Below, piece after piece: positions 1 through 8,231 of a DNA stretch of 64,000 bases (position 1 is its first letter; every line of letters starts with the position of its first letter). The DNA comes from Glutamicibacter sp. JL.03c (lineage in GTDB: Bacteria > Actinomycetota > Actinomycetes > Actinomycetales > Micrococcaceae): contig NZ_CP107575.1 of NCBI RefSeq assembly GCF_025854375.1, positions 62,001-126,000 on the forward strand, read 5' to 3'. The notes beneath the pieces were generated by a model, which made no database searches, had not been told where the DNA came from, and worked only from the letters and a program-made list of their open reading frames with translations. The translations under genes were made by a program, and so were the position numbers.

Positions 1-205
1 AGATGATGGTGGCCACGCCGGTGAACAGCAAGGTGGTGGTGACCGGGAAACCGGTCAAGGTGGGGACCAGGATGCTGGAGCCGAACATCGCCAGGATGTG
101 CTGGGCGCCAATGGAAATGGTTTGCGGCCAGTGCAGCCGTTCCTCCGGGGTGACGACCTCGCCCGGGGTGATGGTCTTTCCGTTGCCGTGAATGCTCCAG
201 CTCAT
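1..205 (-). CDS. NCS2-family nucleobase permease, N-terminal part (uracil/xanthine type)
   Basis: Only the first 68 residues are present; the gene runs off the left edge. The visible part has a short polar N-terminus, then the family hallmark GAQHILAMFG at residues 33-42, and the start of the first membrane segments (SSILVPTLTGFP). Family members are proton- or sodium-coupled importers of uracil, xanthine or related bases. The ATG at 205 has a GGAGG six bases upstream. It lies 29 bp behind thiD-tenA and is in the same direction, so it is probably the last gene of the TPP-controlled thiamine operon. Substrate cannot be told from this fragment; a pyrimidine precursor of thiamine is possible by context only. 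Confidence 0.85.
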   Translation of the reverse strand, partial: MSWSIHGNGKTITPGEVVTPEERLHWPQTISIGAQHILAMFGSSILVPTLTGFPVTTTLLFTGVATII

Positions 206-234
206 GCAATCCTCCAGATCGTGGCCCGCGCGTT

Positions 235-1662
235 TCAGGCCGTAGGAAATTCTACTCGGTTCTGCCGCGCCTGATCGAAGAAGGCCACTTCATGTTCTGA
301 AGATCGCATGAATGCCACCCGCATCCGTTCGCGCAGCTCGGGATCAGCCTGCTTCCATGCTTCGCCCACCATGCTGATGGCGCGTTCGGTGGCGCGGTCG
401 AATGCCTCGGACGCATAGGTCACCAGCCACTGCTTGTACGGGTGCCCCTGGTGGTTGGCCGAGGCCAGGCGCTGGCCGATGTCCTGGTAAAGCCAGTAGC
501 ACGGAAGGATCGCGGCAATCAGCTCGGCATAGCTCGAGGCGGACGCGGCCAGATGATTCACGTAGTTCAGCGTGATGGCGCTGGGGTTCGCTCTGCCCTC
601 GGCCAAATAGCTGCGATGCAGCTGCAACTCGCCTTCCAGGATCTCGCTGGCGGAATTCGCCCAGAAGCGCTGCGCCTCAAGATCCGGGGCCAAGGAGCTG
701 GCCTCGGACAATACCTGGGCGTAGCGCTGCAGGTACAGGGCATCCTGGGCCAGATAGTATTCGAAGTCCGCCTTGGCCAGCGTGCCATCGGCCAGCTGGG
801 TGATGAACTCCAGATTGTCGATCGAGTCGCGCAGCCCCTGGATCTGCTGCCACCAGCCATCCATCGGATCGGCGTCGCTGAAGAAGTCGGCAAAGTGGTT
901 CACCGGACCGTGCCCGCTGCCGACGTTCAGTGCATCGGCCGCGCCGATCGCGCGGAACAAATACGCCTTGGCCTGTTCGAGGGCGCCGACCCAGTCGCCG
1001 GATGCCGCGAAAAGGGTGGCCAGGGCGCTGGAGAGGGTGCAGCCGGTGCCATGGGTGTTGTTGGTATCGAGGCGCGGGTTGCTGAACTCAGCCAGCACGC
1101 CCTCGCTCGAGACCAGTGCGTCGGGGCAGAGCTCTCCGTCCAGGTGCCCGCCCTTGGCCAGGACCAGTGCATCATGCTTGGCGGCCAGGCGTTGCGCTTG
1201 CTCCAGGGCCTGCGGCCAGCTGGCTGCTGCCGGTTCACCCAGCAGAGTGGCTAGCTCCAGCAGATTAGGCGTGATCACCGAGGCGCGGTCCAACAGCGAA
1301 TCGAGCACCGTTTCGTCCTCCAGGAGCCGGTCTCCGCTGGTGGCAACCATGACCGGGTCCAGGACCACGGGGGCATCGACCGTATCGAGCCATCCATTGA
1401 CTGCGCGAATCACCTCGGCGTTGGCCAGCATCCCGATCTTGATCGCATCGATCTGCACGTCGGCGCTGAGGGCCTCCAACTGGGCGAGCACGAACTCGCC
1501 GCCGATGGCCTGCACTGCGCTCACCCCTTGGGTATTCTGTGCGGTCAGCGCGGTGATCACGCACATGCCGTATCCGCCATTGGCGGCGATGGCTTTGAGA
1601 TCCGCCTGGATTCCGGCTCCGCCCGAGGGGTCAGAGCCGGCGATCGAGAGAATGTTTTTCAC
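235..1662 (-). CDS. thiD: Hydroxymethylpyrimidine(-phosphate) kinase fused to TenA thiaminase II
   Basis: A 475-aa bifunctional thiamine enzyme. Residues 1-260 are ThiD, which phosphorylates HMP and HMP-P to HMP-PP: N-terminal AGSDPSGGAGIQADLK, DPVM at 102-105, and the catalytic HGTGCT loop at 204-209. Residues 275-475 are TenA, an aminopyrimidine aminohydrolase that salvages degraded thiamine: nucleophile-region Cys388 in LPCYW and Glu458 in HEVAFFD are both present, so both halves look active. ThiD-TenA fusions are known in actinobacteria. The start is a GTG overlapping the thiE stop by four bases (GTGA), indicating translational coupling within the thi operon. Confidence 0.95.
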   Translation of the reverse strand: MKNILSIAGSDPSGGAGIQADLKAIAANGGYGMCVITALTAQNTQGVSAVQAIGGEFVLAQLEALSADVQIDAIKIGMLANAEVIRAVNGWLDTVDAPVVLDPVMVATSGDRLLEDETVLDSLLDRASVITPNLLELATLLGEPAAASWPQALEQAQRLAAKHDALVLAKGGHLDGELCPDALVSSEGVLAEFSNPRLDTNNTHGTGCTLSSALATLFAASGDWVGALEQAKAYLFRAIGAADALNVGSGHGPVNHFADFFSDADPMDGWWQQIQGLRDSIDNLEFITQLADGTLAKADFEYYLAQDALYLQRYAQVLSEASSLAPDLEAQRFWANSASEILEGELQLHRSYLAEGRANPSAITLNYVNHLAASASSYAELIAAILPCYWLYQDIGQRLASANHQGHPYKQWLVTYASEAFDRATERAISMVGEAWKQADPELRERMRVAFMRSSEHEVAFFDQARQNRVEFPTA

Positions 1663-2300
1663 TGGGCCGCCGCCCAGGCAGCGACCAGCTGTTCGCTGGC
1701 TTCTTGCGGGTTCTCGGCATTGCAGATGGCCCGGACTACTGCCAGCCCGGAGCCGCCACCGGCGCGGATGGCGCCGGCGTCTTCAGCGGTAATTGCGCCA
1801 ATGGCGACGCAGGGCAGCTCGGTCAGCGAGGCGGCACGCGCAAAACCATCCAGGCCCAACGGAGTGGGATGGTCCTTTTTGGTGGGGGTGGCGCGTACTG
1901 CGCCGACGCCGAGGTAGTCGATGGCCTCGGCATCAAGATTGGCCTGCGCCAGCTGTTCATCGGTGGAAGCGCTCAGGCCGATTATGCCTTCGCCGATGAT
2001 CTGGCGTGCCAGGCGCACCGGAATATCCTTCTGCCCGATATGGATGCCATTGACCGCGGCTCCCGCCGCGCGGGCAGCCAGGAACACGTCGATCCGATCG
2101 TTGATCAGCAGCTTCGCCTTGCCCTCGGTGAGCCGGGCCGCGAGGCAGGACAGCTCGAAGAACTCCCGCGCGGTCTCATCCTTGGCCCGAAGCTGGATCC
2201 ACTCGATGCCACCGGCCACCGCGCCTTCAATGACTTCCAGGGTGGTGCGTGGAGTGCAGCTGGCGGTGTTGGCAACCAGGTATGCGCCGATATTATCCAT
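1659..2300 (-). CDS. thiE: Thiamine-phosphate synthase
   Basis: A 213-aa TIM-barrel enzyme joining HMP-PP and hydroxyethylthiazole phosphate into thiamine monophosphate. Family motifs are visible in order: QLRAKD at 36-41 (pyrophosphate and pyrimidine binding), LLINDR at 64-69, the GIHIGQKD stretch near 85-92, and GVGAVRATPTK near 131-141. Length is normal for ThiE. The ATG at 2300 overlaps the end of thiM by eight bases, and its own stop overlaps the thiD-tenA start, so the three genes are coupled. Its two substrates are made by its neighbours ThiD and ThiM. Confidence 0.95.
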   Translation of the reverse strand: MDNIGAYLVANTASCTPRTTLEVIEGAVAGGIEWIQLRAKDETAREFFELSCLAARLTEGKAKLLINDRIDVFLAARAAGAAVNGIHIGQKDIPVRLARQIIGEGIIGLSASTDEQLAQANLDAEAIDYLGVGAVRATPTKKDHPTPLGLDGFARAASLTELPCVAIGAITAEDAGAIRAGGGSGLAVVRAICNAENPQEASEQLVAAWAAAQ

Positions 2301-3087
2301 GGTTCAGTTCCTCGTACTTCAAATTCTGCAGTTCTTCAGGTTCGGTGGCGGCCAGGGCGTCCAGGAAGGCGACGGCGAAGCTGCCGGGGCCGTTGCTCGC
2401 TGCCAGCGCTTTTTCTGCGGCAAGGCCGTAGAAACCGTGGGCGGCGATGGCCGCTTCGAAAGGGTCCTCGTGTACCGCGAGCATGCCGGCGTTAAAGGCG
2501 CCTAGCGCGCATCCGCCGCCCGTGATCCTGGTCAGCCCGATGCCGTTGGTGTGCACCAGGACGCTGCGGCTTGCATCGATGATGGCGTCGGCTTCACCGG
2601 AGATGGCGACAACGCATCCATGTTCGCTGGCCAGTTCGCGTCCGGCATCCAGCGCCGCCTGGACGGTATCGGCCGAATCGACGCCGCGGCCGCTGGAGTC
2701 CTTGCCTGCCAGGGCCAGGATTTCTGAAGCATTGCCGCGGATCAGGGTGGGGCGCTGCTGCACGATACGGTGTGCGAAATCGGTGCGCACGGACAGGGCG
2801 CCCACGGCTACTGGATCCAATACCCAGGGGGTTCCGGCGGCGCTCGCCGAAGCTACCGCTTCCTCCATGGCAATCATTTGCTCGGTGCTGGGAGTGCCGA
2901 GATTCACCAGTACCGCAGAGGCCAGGGCCGCAAACCCGCCAGCCTCGCCGGGCAGGTTGGTCATGGCCGGTGAAGCACCCGAAGCCAATAAGACATTGGC
3001 GGTGAAGTTGGTGACGACAGTATTCGTCAGGCAGAAAACCAAGGGGGAGCGTTGCCGGTATTTTTGGGCAACGGTAGGCAGAGTCAT
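2293..3087 (-). CDS. thiM: Hydroxyethylthiazole kinase
   Basis: A 264-aa ribokinase-fold kinase that phosphorylates 4-methyl-5-hydroxyethylthiazole in thiamine salvage. Visible motifs are TNTVVTNFTANVLLASGASPAM at the N-terminus (paraphrased by residues 21-42), DPVAVG at 91-96, RGNASEI at 117-123 and the catalytic GGGC at 190-193. It is the first gene of the thi operon, and its start codon follows directly on a TPP riboswitch, so translation should fall when thiamine pyrophosphate is plentiful. The set thiM-thiE-thiD/tenA without thiC or thiG here suggests a salvage-oriented operon; biosynthetic genes may lie elsewhere. Confidence 0.95.
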   Translation of the reverse strand: MTLPTVAQKYRQRSPLVFCLTNTVVTNFTANVLLASGASPAMTNLPGEAGGFAALASAVLVNLGTPSTEQMIAMEEAVASASAAGTPWVLDPVAVGALSVRTDFAHRIVQQRPTLIRGNASEILALAGKDSSGRGVDSADTVQAALDAGRELASEHGCVVAISGEADAIIDASRSVLVHTNGIGLTRITGGGCALGAFNAGMLAVHEDPFEAAIAAHGFYGLAAEKALAASNGPGSFAVAFLDALAATEPEELQNLKYEELNHG

Positions 3088-3167
3088 GCGACATCCCTCC
3101 GCTAGCGTGAACTAGATCAGGTTCGACGGGTTTCATCTCAGTCGGCTTCTCCGACACCCCGTGTCAC
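3088..3167 (-). promoter_or_regulatory. TPP riboswitch (THI element)
   Basis: Read on the minus strand, the conserved THI-box landmarks appear in order: ACACGGGGTG, CTGAGATGAAA, ACCCGTCGAACCTGATC and GCGGAGGGATGTC. A closing P1 helix can be drawn between GTGACA (3167-3162) and TGTCGC (3093-3088). The GGAGG that serves thiM lies inside the 3' strand of the aptamer (3096-3100), eight bases before the ATG, so ligand binding would hide the ribosome binding site directly with no separate expression platform. Confidence 0.95.
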
Positions 3168-3175
3168 TGATTTAG

Positions 3176-3204
3176 AGAGTACGCAGAAGGGTTGCCTAGA
3201 ACAA
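3176..3204 (-). promoter_or_regulatory. Probable thi operon promoter
   Basis: On the minus strand a -35 like TTGTTC (3204-3199) and a -10 like TACTCT (3181-3176) are separated by 17 bases, placing the start of transcription a few bases before the riboswitch. It is the only good sigma70-type match in the short gap behind gntR. Position relative to the riboswitch supports it; no experiment does. Confidence 0.5.
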
Positions 3205-3208
3205 ATCC

Positions 3209-3574
3209 TTACCGTTCACGTCGCGCCACCAAAGCCTTCAGCGTCGCTGCATCCACATGTTGCGCGGCAGCCAACTGCCACAGGTGGTCGACCGCTGCCA
3301 CCAGATCTTCCTGCGTGTCTACGGGTTCGGATCGGGCATTCACTATCGTGCCGGCGCGGCGCCTCGAAGAAATAAACCCCTCAGCTTCCAACTCCTTGTA
3401 GGCGCGGGCCACCGTTCCGGCGGCTACTCCGAGGTCTGTGGCCAGCGCACGCACGGTCGGCAGCTTGCTCCCGGCGGCTAATTCGCCGAGGTTGATGAGA
3501 GAGGCGATCTGCGAACGGATCTGTTCGTAGGGTGCGGTGGCTGCTTCAAGATCCACAGTGATCTGCGTGCTCAT
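3209..3574 (-). CDS. GntR-family transcriptional regulator (YtrA-like)
   Basis: A 121-aa regulator with a GntR winged helix-turn-helix at about residues 15-78 (PYEQIRSQIASLI, then LPTVRALATDLGVAAGTVARAY and the wing RRRAGTIV) and only a short helical tail of about 40 residues. This layout is the YtrA subfamily, whose members usually repress their own transporter or membrane-protein operon. Its start overlaps the stop of the upstream 12-TM protein by four bases (ATGA), so the two are co-translated. A perfect inverted repeat in front of that operon (5187-5212) is the obvious candidate operator. The inducing signal is unknown. Confidence 0.9.
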   Translation of the reverse strand: MSTQITVDLEAATAPYEQIRSQIASLINLGELAAGSKLPTVRALATDLGVAAGTVARAYKELEAEGFISSRRRAGTIVNARSEPVDTQEDLVAAVDHLWQLAAAQHVDAATLKALVARRER

Positions 3575-5166
3575 GAGGTGATGGATTTCTTTAGTGACTT
3601 GGCTACGCCGCCCACGGGGCGTTCAAGGAATACGACCGCAGGCCACAAGAAGACCATGACCGCGAGGAACTCTAGTCGGACAGGATATTCGTAGCCGATA
3701 ACTACCATGGCAACGATAGCCGCGGTAATGGTCCGCAAAGAGCGAAGCTCCAAGACTCGGCGGTACCAGATTTCTTCGTCTGCCGAGACATCCCATGCCA
3801 TGTTGGCTCTGCGCGTGAACCAGATGAATCCTAGGTGCGCAATGATCAATACGACTACTAGGGCGATGACGGTAACTTTCTTGGGCGCAACGAATCCCCA
3901 TAGGTAGTCCAGCGGAGGAAAAATTAAGAAGTATGTGCTCGTGGCGACGAGCAATCCGGCGCAAATATATGGCCACAGGGGCAGGTTTGCCGAATGTTTG
4001 TTGGCGGCAGAAATCTGGCGTGAAACCACATTCACATATCCCAGGTACAGCGCATTGAGGGCAAGATAGAACAGCGCCGCCCCGGTGAGAATCACCAACA
4101 TCCAGGTCACACGTTCGGCTGCAGGCATCGCGTATTCATCAATCTCAGGCAGAAGCTGCCAAACGACGAAAAGGACAATGAATGTGAGCGTTGCTGTTGC
4201 GAACTGCAGTGAAAGTAGCTGCTCGCGCAGCCTGCTGGACTGAATTTTTTTCCTGACCGTGACATTTTCAAAATCTGTCGGTGGTCGCCAAAGCAGCATG
4301 ACTGCCGAAATGCCCAGCACAGCGTAATTTGCTGTCGCATCCAAGGTTCCGCCGATTCGGGACATGCTTTCCATGAAATCGATACCCGCACCCGTCCCAT
4401 CGATATAGCGTGAGGATTCATTATGAAACCATTGGGCCTTGTAGTGCAGGGCTTCTCCGGCCTGGACCGTGATCGACACCGTGACAGTGCGGTAGAGGCG
4501 GTTCAACCATGTGGTGCGGAGCAGCTGGTTATTGTGCTGTGAGATGCCCGGCAGTGGTTTGCGCCGAAGAATGACAGTGGAAGCGATCACCGCTGCCAGC
4601 ATCAGGAACCCTAGGCTTGCGTAGAGGAACGGTAGGACCTCGCCTGCGGCGCGCAAACCATCCTGCGAAGGGCTGTTGGAATAATAGTCATCGGTGCTGA
4701 TTTCAAGCTCGGGTACAGGTGCAATGGCTGTGACATCCCGAACCGAATAGAGGCTCACGCACGCTAAGACCAGAACGATGAGCAACGCGGCCACTAGCAT
4801 CTTGGGTATGGGACTGGTCAAGGAACGTGGAGTGAGGGTCGCGGTGCGTAGCGGTTTTAATTTGCGCGGCCAGGTGTACTGGCTGGCGATATAGATGAAG
4901 GCGATCCACACGCCCGGGGTGGCTGCCACCGCAATGCCCACCGCGGTATCGAGGGTACTTTGCTCATCAATGGGAACGTTGATGGCATCACTGAACCAAT
5001 TTGAGGAGCTGCTGGCGAAGTAGCCAATGATTGCGCACCAAAACGCATGCCTCCGTGCGCTATTGAGCAAGTTACTGTCATTGGTTGGGCCATAGAGTCG
5101 CAACAAAAAATAAACGATCATTGCAGCTACCGCGAACGTGCCGAATTGTGATGACAGAGATTCCAT
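3571..5166 (-). CDS. Polytopic membrane protein of unknown function
   Basis: A 531-aa protein I do not recognise. About twelve hydrophobic segments are visible, starting at residues 8-24 and ending with a segment rich in Leu, Val and Phe just before a short basic C-terminal tail. A polar stretch of about 90 residues containing an acidic patch and several Trp and Tyr lies between the fifth and sixth segments. No ATP-binding, transport-family or enzyme motif stands out. A good GGGAGG precedes the ATG by six bases. It is the first gene of a two-gene operon with a YtrA-like repressor, which usually means expression is induced by cell-envelope stress or an antibiotic; that role is inference only. 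Confidence 0.85.
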   Translation of the reverse strand: MESLSSQFGTFAVAAMIVYFLLRLYGPTNDSNLLNSARRHAFWCAIIGYFASSSSNWFSDAINVPIDEQSTLDTAVGIAVAATPGVWIAFIYIASQYTWPRKLKPLRTATLTPRSLTSPIPKMLVAALLIVLVLACVSLYSVRDVTAIAPVPELEISTDDYYSNSPSQDGLRAAGEVLPFLYASLGFLMLAAVIASTVILRRKPLPGISQHNNQLLRTTWLNRLYRTVTVSITVQAGEALHYKAQWFHNESSRYIDGTGAGIDFMESMSRIGGTLDATANYAVLGISAVMLLWRPPTDFENVTVRKKIQSSRLREQLLSLQFATATLTFIVLFVVWQLLPEIDEYAMPAAERVTWMLVILTGAALFYLALNALYLGYVNVVSRQISAANKHSANLPLWPYICAGLLVATSTYFLIFPPLDYLWGFVAPKKVTVIALVVVLIIAHLGFIWFTRRANMAWDVSADEEIWYRRVLELRSLRTITAAIVAMVVIGYEYPVRLEFLAVMVFLWPAVVFLERPVGGVAKSLKKSITS

Positions 5167-5186
5167 GAGTTCCTCCCGAAGACCTT

Positions 5187-5212
5187 TAATGTATCAAATG
5201 CTTGATACATTA
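5187..5212. promoter_or_regulatory. Perfect palindrome, candidate operator of the GntR regulator
   Basis: Arms TAATGTATCAA (5187-5197) and TTGATACATTA (5202-5212) are exact reverse complements around a four-base centre. The site lies 21 bp before the 12-TM gene start and between two divergent genes, and it is AT-rich against a GC-rich background. GntR proteins of the YtrA type bind such dyads, so autorepression of the operon is likely; an effect on the divergent aldehyde dehydrogenase gene is possible. Confidence 0.75.
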
Positions 5213-5269
5213 TGAATCCCGTTGCAAATTATCCGATGGAAATACTGCTCGGTGGCGTACGCTCAGTTC

Positions 5270-6703
5270 ATGGGTCTGTTTACCTCTACTCCATTGCCCG
5301 AGCCGGTCGGCGATTCCGCCCCTCCGGTGGACGAGCATCCGTCTCGCATCGCCACGGTGCTGAACCATCTGCGTCGTTCGGCCGATGCACGAATTACCCA
5401 TCCGCGCCGCTTTAGGATCCAGCAGCTGCGTGCCTTGGAGAAGATGCTCGAGGAACATCTTGATGACTTCCTCCAGGCATTGAACGATGACCTGGGAAAA
5501 AGCCCCACCGAAGCCAAATTCGCCGAGGTCGACGTGGTGCGCGCCGAAATCGAATATGCACTGAGGCACCTGGCCGAATGGATGGACAGCACCGGGGTGA
5601 AGGTGCCCCTGGCACTGCAGCCAGCCATGGCCAAGATCGAGCCGCGCCCTCTGGGAGTGGTCCTGATCATCGGCGCGTGGAACTACCCGCTGCAGCTCGT
5701 GCTGGCGCCATTGGTCGCCGCCATCGCCGCCGGCAACGCCGCGGTCATCAAACCCTCCGAACTAGCTCCTGCCACCTCCGGCGCTTTGGCGAAATTCCTC
5801 CCGCTCTATCTTGATGAGCGAGTCTTCGCGGTCATTGAAGGAGGAGTGGATACTTCAACCGAGTTGTTGGCCGCTCGTTGGGACCATATCTTCTATACCG
5901 GCGGGGAGCGGGTTGCCAAGATTGTCGCCATGGCGGCCGCAAAGCACCTGACCCCGACTACGCTGGAACTCGGCGGAAAGTCGCCGGCGGTCGTGGACAA
6001 CCATTCGCCAGCCACCGCCAAGCGCCTGGCCTATGCGAAGTTCATGAACGCGGGCCAGACCTGCGTCGCACCGGATTACATCCTATGCATCGGAGATGCC
6101 ACGCCGCTGATCAACCGCCTGGGGCAGGCAATCACCAGCTTCTACGGCAAGGAACCCATTACCCACCCGGACTTCGGGCGCATTGCCAGCAGCCAGCACT
6201 TTGAACGATTGCTCGCAATGCTGGAACAGGGCGAGGTGGTGTTCGGCGGCGAGTACGACGAAGAGACCCTGCGTATTGCACCGACCGTCATGCGCGACGT
6301 CGAGCTGGACGGCACCCTGATGACCGAGGAAATCTTCGGCCCGATTCTTCCGGTCATCGAGGTCAAGAGCTTCGAGGAAGCCCTGGAATTCATTGCCCGG
6401 CGCCCCTCGCCGCTAGCTGCCTACTTGATGAGCGAGAGTCCTCGTTTGCAGTCGATTTTCTCGGACCGGGTGCGCGCTGGCGCAATTGTGCACAACGCAC
6501 CCTTGGCCCAGATGGTCATTCCCACCCTGCCTTTTGGCGGCGTGGGCGCCAGCGGCATGGGCTCATATCACGGCAAGCATGGCTTTGACCGGCTTTCGCA
6601 AATGCGTTCGGAACTCAACAAAACCACGGTGGTTGATACCTTGAGCGCAATTTATCCTCCTTATTCATGGGCTAAGCGAAAGATTATTGATCGCTTACTG
6701 TAG
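5270..6703 (+). CDS. Class 3-type aldehyde dehydrogenase (NAD(P)+)
   Basis: About 477 aa. It oxidises aldehydes to acids with NAD(P)+. Key residues are all present: Asn138 in WNYP, the cofactor region AVIKPSELAP near 158-167, general base Glu233 in TLELGGKS and nucleophile Cys265 in GQTCVAPDY. The short subunit with a C-terminal hydrophobic-basic end (YSWAKRKIIDRLL) matches the AlkH/YwdH and fatty aldehyde branch. I chose the ATG at 5270 because the family alignment begins soon after; an in-frame TTG at 5222 would add 16 unconvincing residues. It is divergent from the GntR/12-TM operon. Physiological substrate is unknown. Confidence 0.92.
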   Translation: MGLFTSTPLPEPVGDSAPPVDEHPSRIATVLNHLRRSADARITHPRRFRIQQLRALEKMLEEHLDDFLQALNDDLGKSPTEAKFAEVDVVRAEIEYALRHLAEWMDSTGVKVPLALQPAMAKIEPRPLGVVLIIGAWNYPLQLVLAPLVAAIAAGNAAVIKPSELAPATSGALAKFLPLYLDERVFAVIEGGVDTSTELLAARWDHIFYTGGERVAKIVAMAAAKHLTPTTLELGGKSPAVVDNHSPATAKRLAYAKFMNAGQTCVAPDYILCIGDATPLINRLGQAITSFYGKEPITHPDFGRIASSQHFERLLAMLEQGEVVFGGEYDEETLRIAPTVMRDVELDGTLMTEEIFGPILPVIEVKSFEEALEFIARRPSPLAAYLMSESPRLQSIFSDRVRAGAIVHNAPLAQMVIPTLPFGGVGASGMGSYHGKHGFDRLSQMRSELNKTTVVDTLSAIYPPYSWAKRKIIDRLL

Positions 6704-6782
6704 CGCGGTTCATAGCTTTGCGACTGGTCAGAGTGCTTGGATTGAAAGGTTGGAAATTTCTAAGCATCAGGAGATGTAACGC

Positions 6783-8231
6783 ATGACTGAGCCCGCACCG
6801 TCGCAGGACGGCCTGAAGCGTGGCCTCAAAGCTCGCCATATGCAGATGATTGCCATTGGCGGCTCAATTGGTACCGGACTATTCGTCGCGTCCGGCGGCA
6901 CGATCTCTGAAGCTGGCCCCGGTGGCGCGCTCGTCGCTTATGCCCTGATTGGCATTATGGTGCTGCTGCTGATGCAGTCACTGGGTGAGATGAGTGCACG
7001 CCTCCCGGTGGCAGGCTCATTCCAGACCTATGCCACCGTTTTCGTCAACCGCCACTTCGGCTTCGCGATCGGGTGGAACTACTGGTTCAACTGGGCCATT
7101 ACCGTCGCCGCCGAGCTGGTTGCCGCGGGTATCGTGATGTCTTACTGGTTCCCGGACGTTCCCGGATGGATCTGGGCCGCCATCTTCCTGGTGCTGCTCA
7201 CCGGGCTCAACGCCCTGTCATCCAAGGCCTTTGGCGAAGGTGAATACTGGCTGGCCGCTATCAAGGTCATCACAGTCATCGTATTCCTGATCTGCGGCTT
7301 CGCGATGATCTTCGGCATCATCGGCGGATCCTCGCCAGGATTCAGCAACTGGACCGAGGGCGACGCGCCATTTGTGGGCGGCTGGCTGTCCATCGTTTCG
7401 GTGTTCATGATTGCCGGCTTCTCATTCCAGGGAACCGAGCTTGTCGGTGTCGCCGCTGGTGAAGCAGAAAACCCGCAGCGCGACGTGCCGAAGGCCATTA
7501 AGACCATCTTCTGGCGCATCATGCTCTTCTACATCGGCGCCATCTTTGTCATCGGCATGTTGATCCCATACCTGGACCCCTCACTGCTCTCGTCCGAGGC
7601 ATCTGACATCGCCACCTCGCCATTCACCTTGGTCTTCGAGCGGGCCGGCATCGCCTTCGCCGCCGCGTTGATGAACGCCGTGATCCTCTCGGCCATCCTG
7701 TCGGCAGGCAACTCCGGCTTATATGCCTCTGCGCGCATGCTTTATTCCATGGCCAAGGACGGCAAGGCGCCGAGGATCTTCGCACGCTTGAACAAGCGTG
7801 GCGTTCCGGTCCCAGCCATGCTGTTGACCGCCTCGGTGGGGCTCTTCGGGTTCCTGACCGCGATCATCGGACAGGGCGAGGCCTACACCTGGTTGCTGAA
7901 CGTCTCGGGGCTGTCCGGCTTTATCGCGTGGGTTGGCATTGCGGTAAGCCACTATCAATTCCGCAAGGCGTATGTGGCCAGCGGCCAGAATCTGGCCGAC
8001 CTGCCGTACAAGGCTCCGCTGTTCCCGCTGGGCCCGATCCTTGCCTTTGTCATCCTGCTGGTGGTCATCGCCGGCCAGAACTACCAGGCAGTCTTGGACG
8101 GCAATCTGCTGCAGATGGCCTCAAGCTATGTCGGCCTGCCGATCTTCCTCTTGCTGTGGCTGGGCCACTGGCTGGCTACTCGCAAGCAGCCAGCCGAGGT
8201 CATCGACCCATGGACCGCGAAGTTGAACTAG
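6783..8231 (+). CDS. Amino acid permease, LysP-like (APC superfamily)
   Basis: A 482-aa permease with twelve predicted membrane segments. The N-terminus carries the AAT-family signature RGLKARHMQMIAIGGSIGTG around residues 15-34, followed by GPGGALVAYAL and the ExSARLPVAGSF-type loop near residues 70-80. The stretch FQGTELVGVAAGEAENP near residue 220 is typical of lysine-type permeases, so import of lysine or another basic or neutral amino acid is likely. AGGAG stands eight bases before the ATG. Its stop overlaps the convergent pgm stop by four bases, and a terminator for it lies inside the pgm coding region. Confidence 0.9.
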   Translation: MTEPAPSQDGLKRGLKARHMQMIAIGGSIGTGLFVASGGTISEAGPGGALVAYALIGIMVLLLMQSLGEMSARLPVAGSFQTYATVFVNRHFGFAIGWNYWFNWAITVAAELVAAGIVMSYWFPDVPGWIWAAIFLVLLTGLNALSSKAFGEGEYWLAAIKVITVIVFLICGFAMIFGIIGGSSPGFSNWTEGDAPFVGGWLSIVSVFMIAGFSFQGTELVGVAAGEAENPQRDVPKAIKTIFWRIMLFYIGAIFVIGMLIPYLDPSLLSSEASDIATSPFTLVFERAGIAFAAALMNAVILSAILSAGNSGLYASARMLYSMAKDGKAPRIFARLNKRGVPVPAMLLTASVGLFGFLTAIIGQGEAYTWLLNVSGLSGFIAWVGIAVSHYQFRKAYVASGQNLADLPYKAPLFPLGPILAFVILLVVIAGQNYQAVLDGNLLQMASSYVGLPIFLLLWLGHWLATRKQPAEVIDPWTAKLN

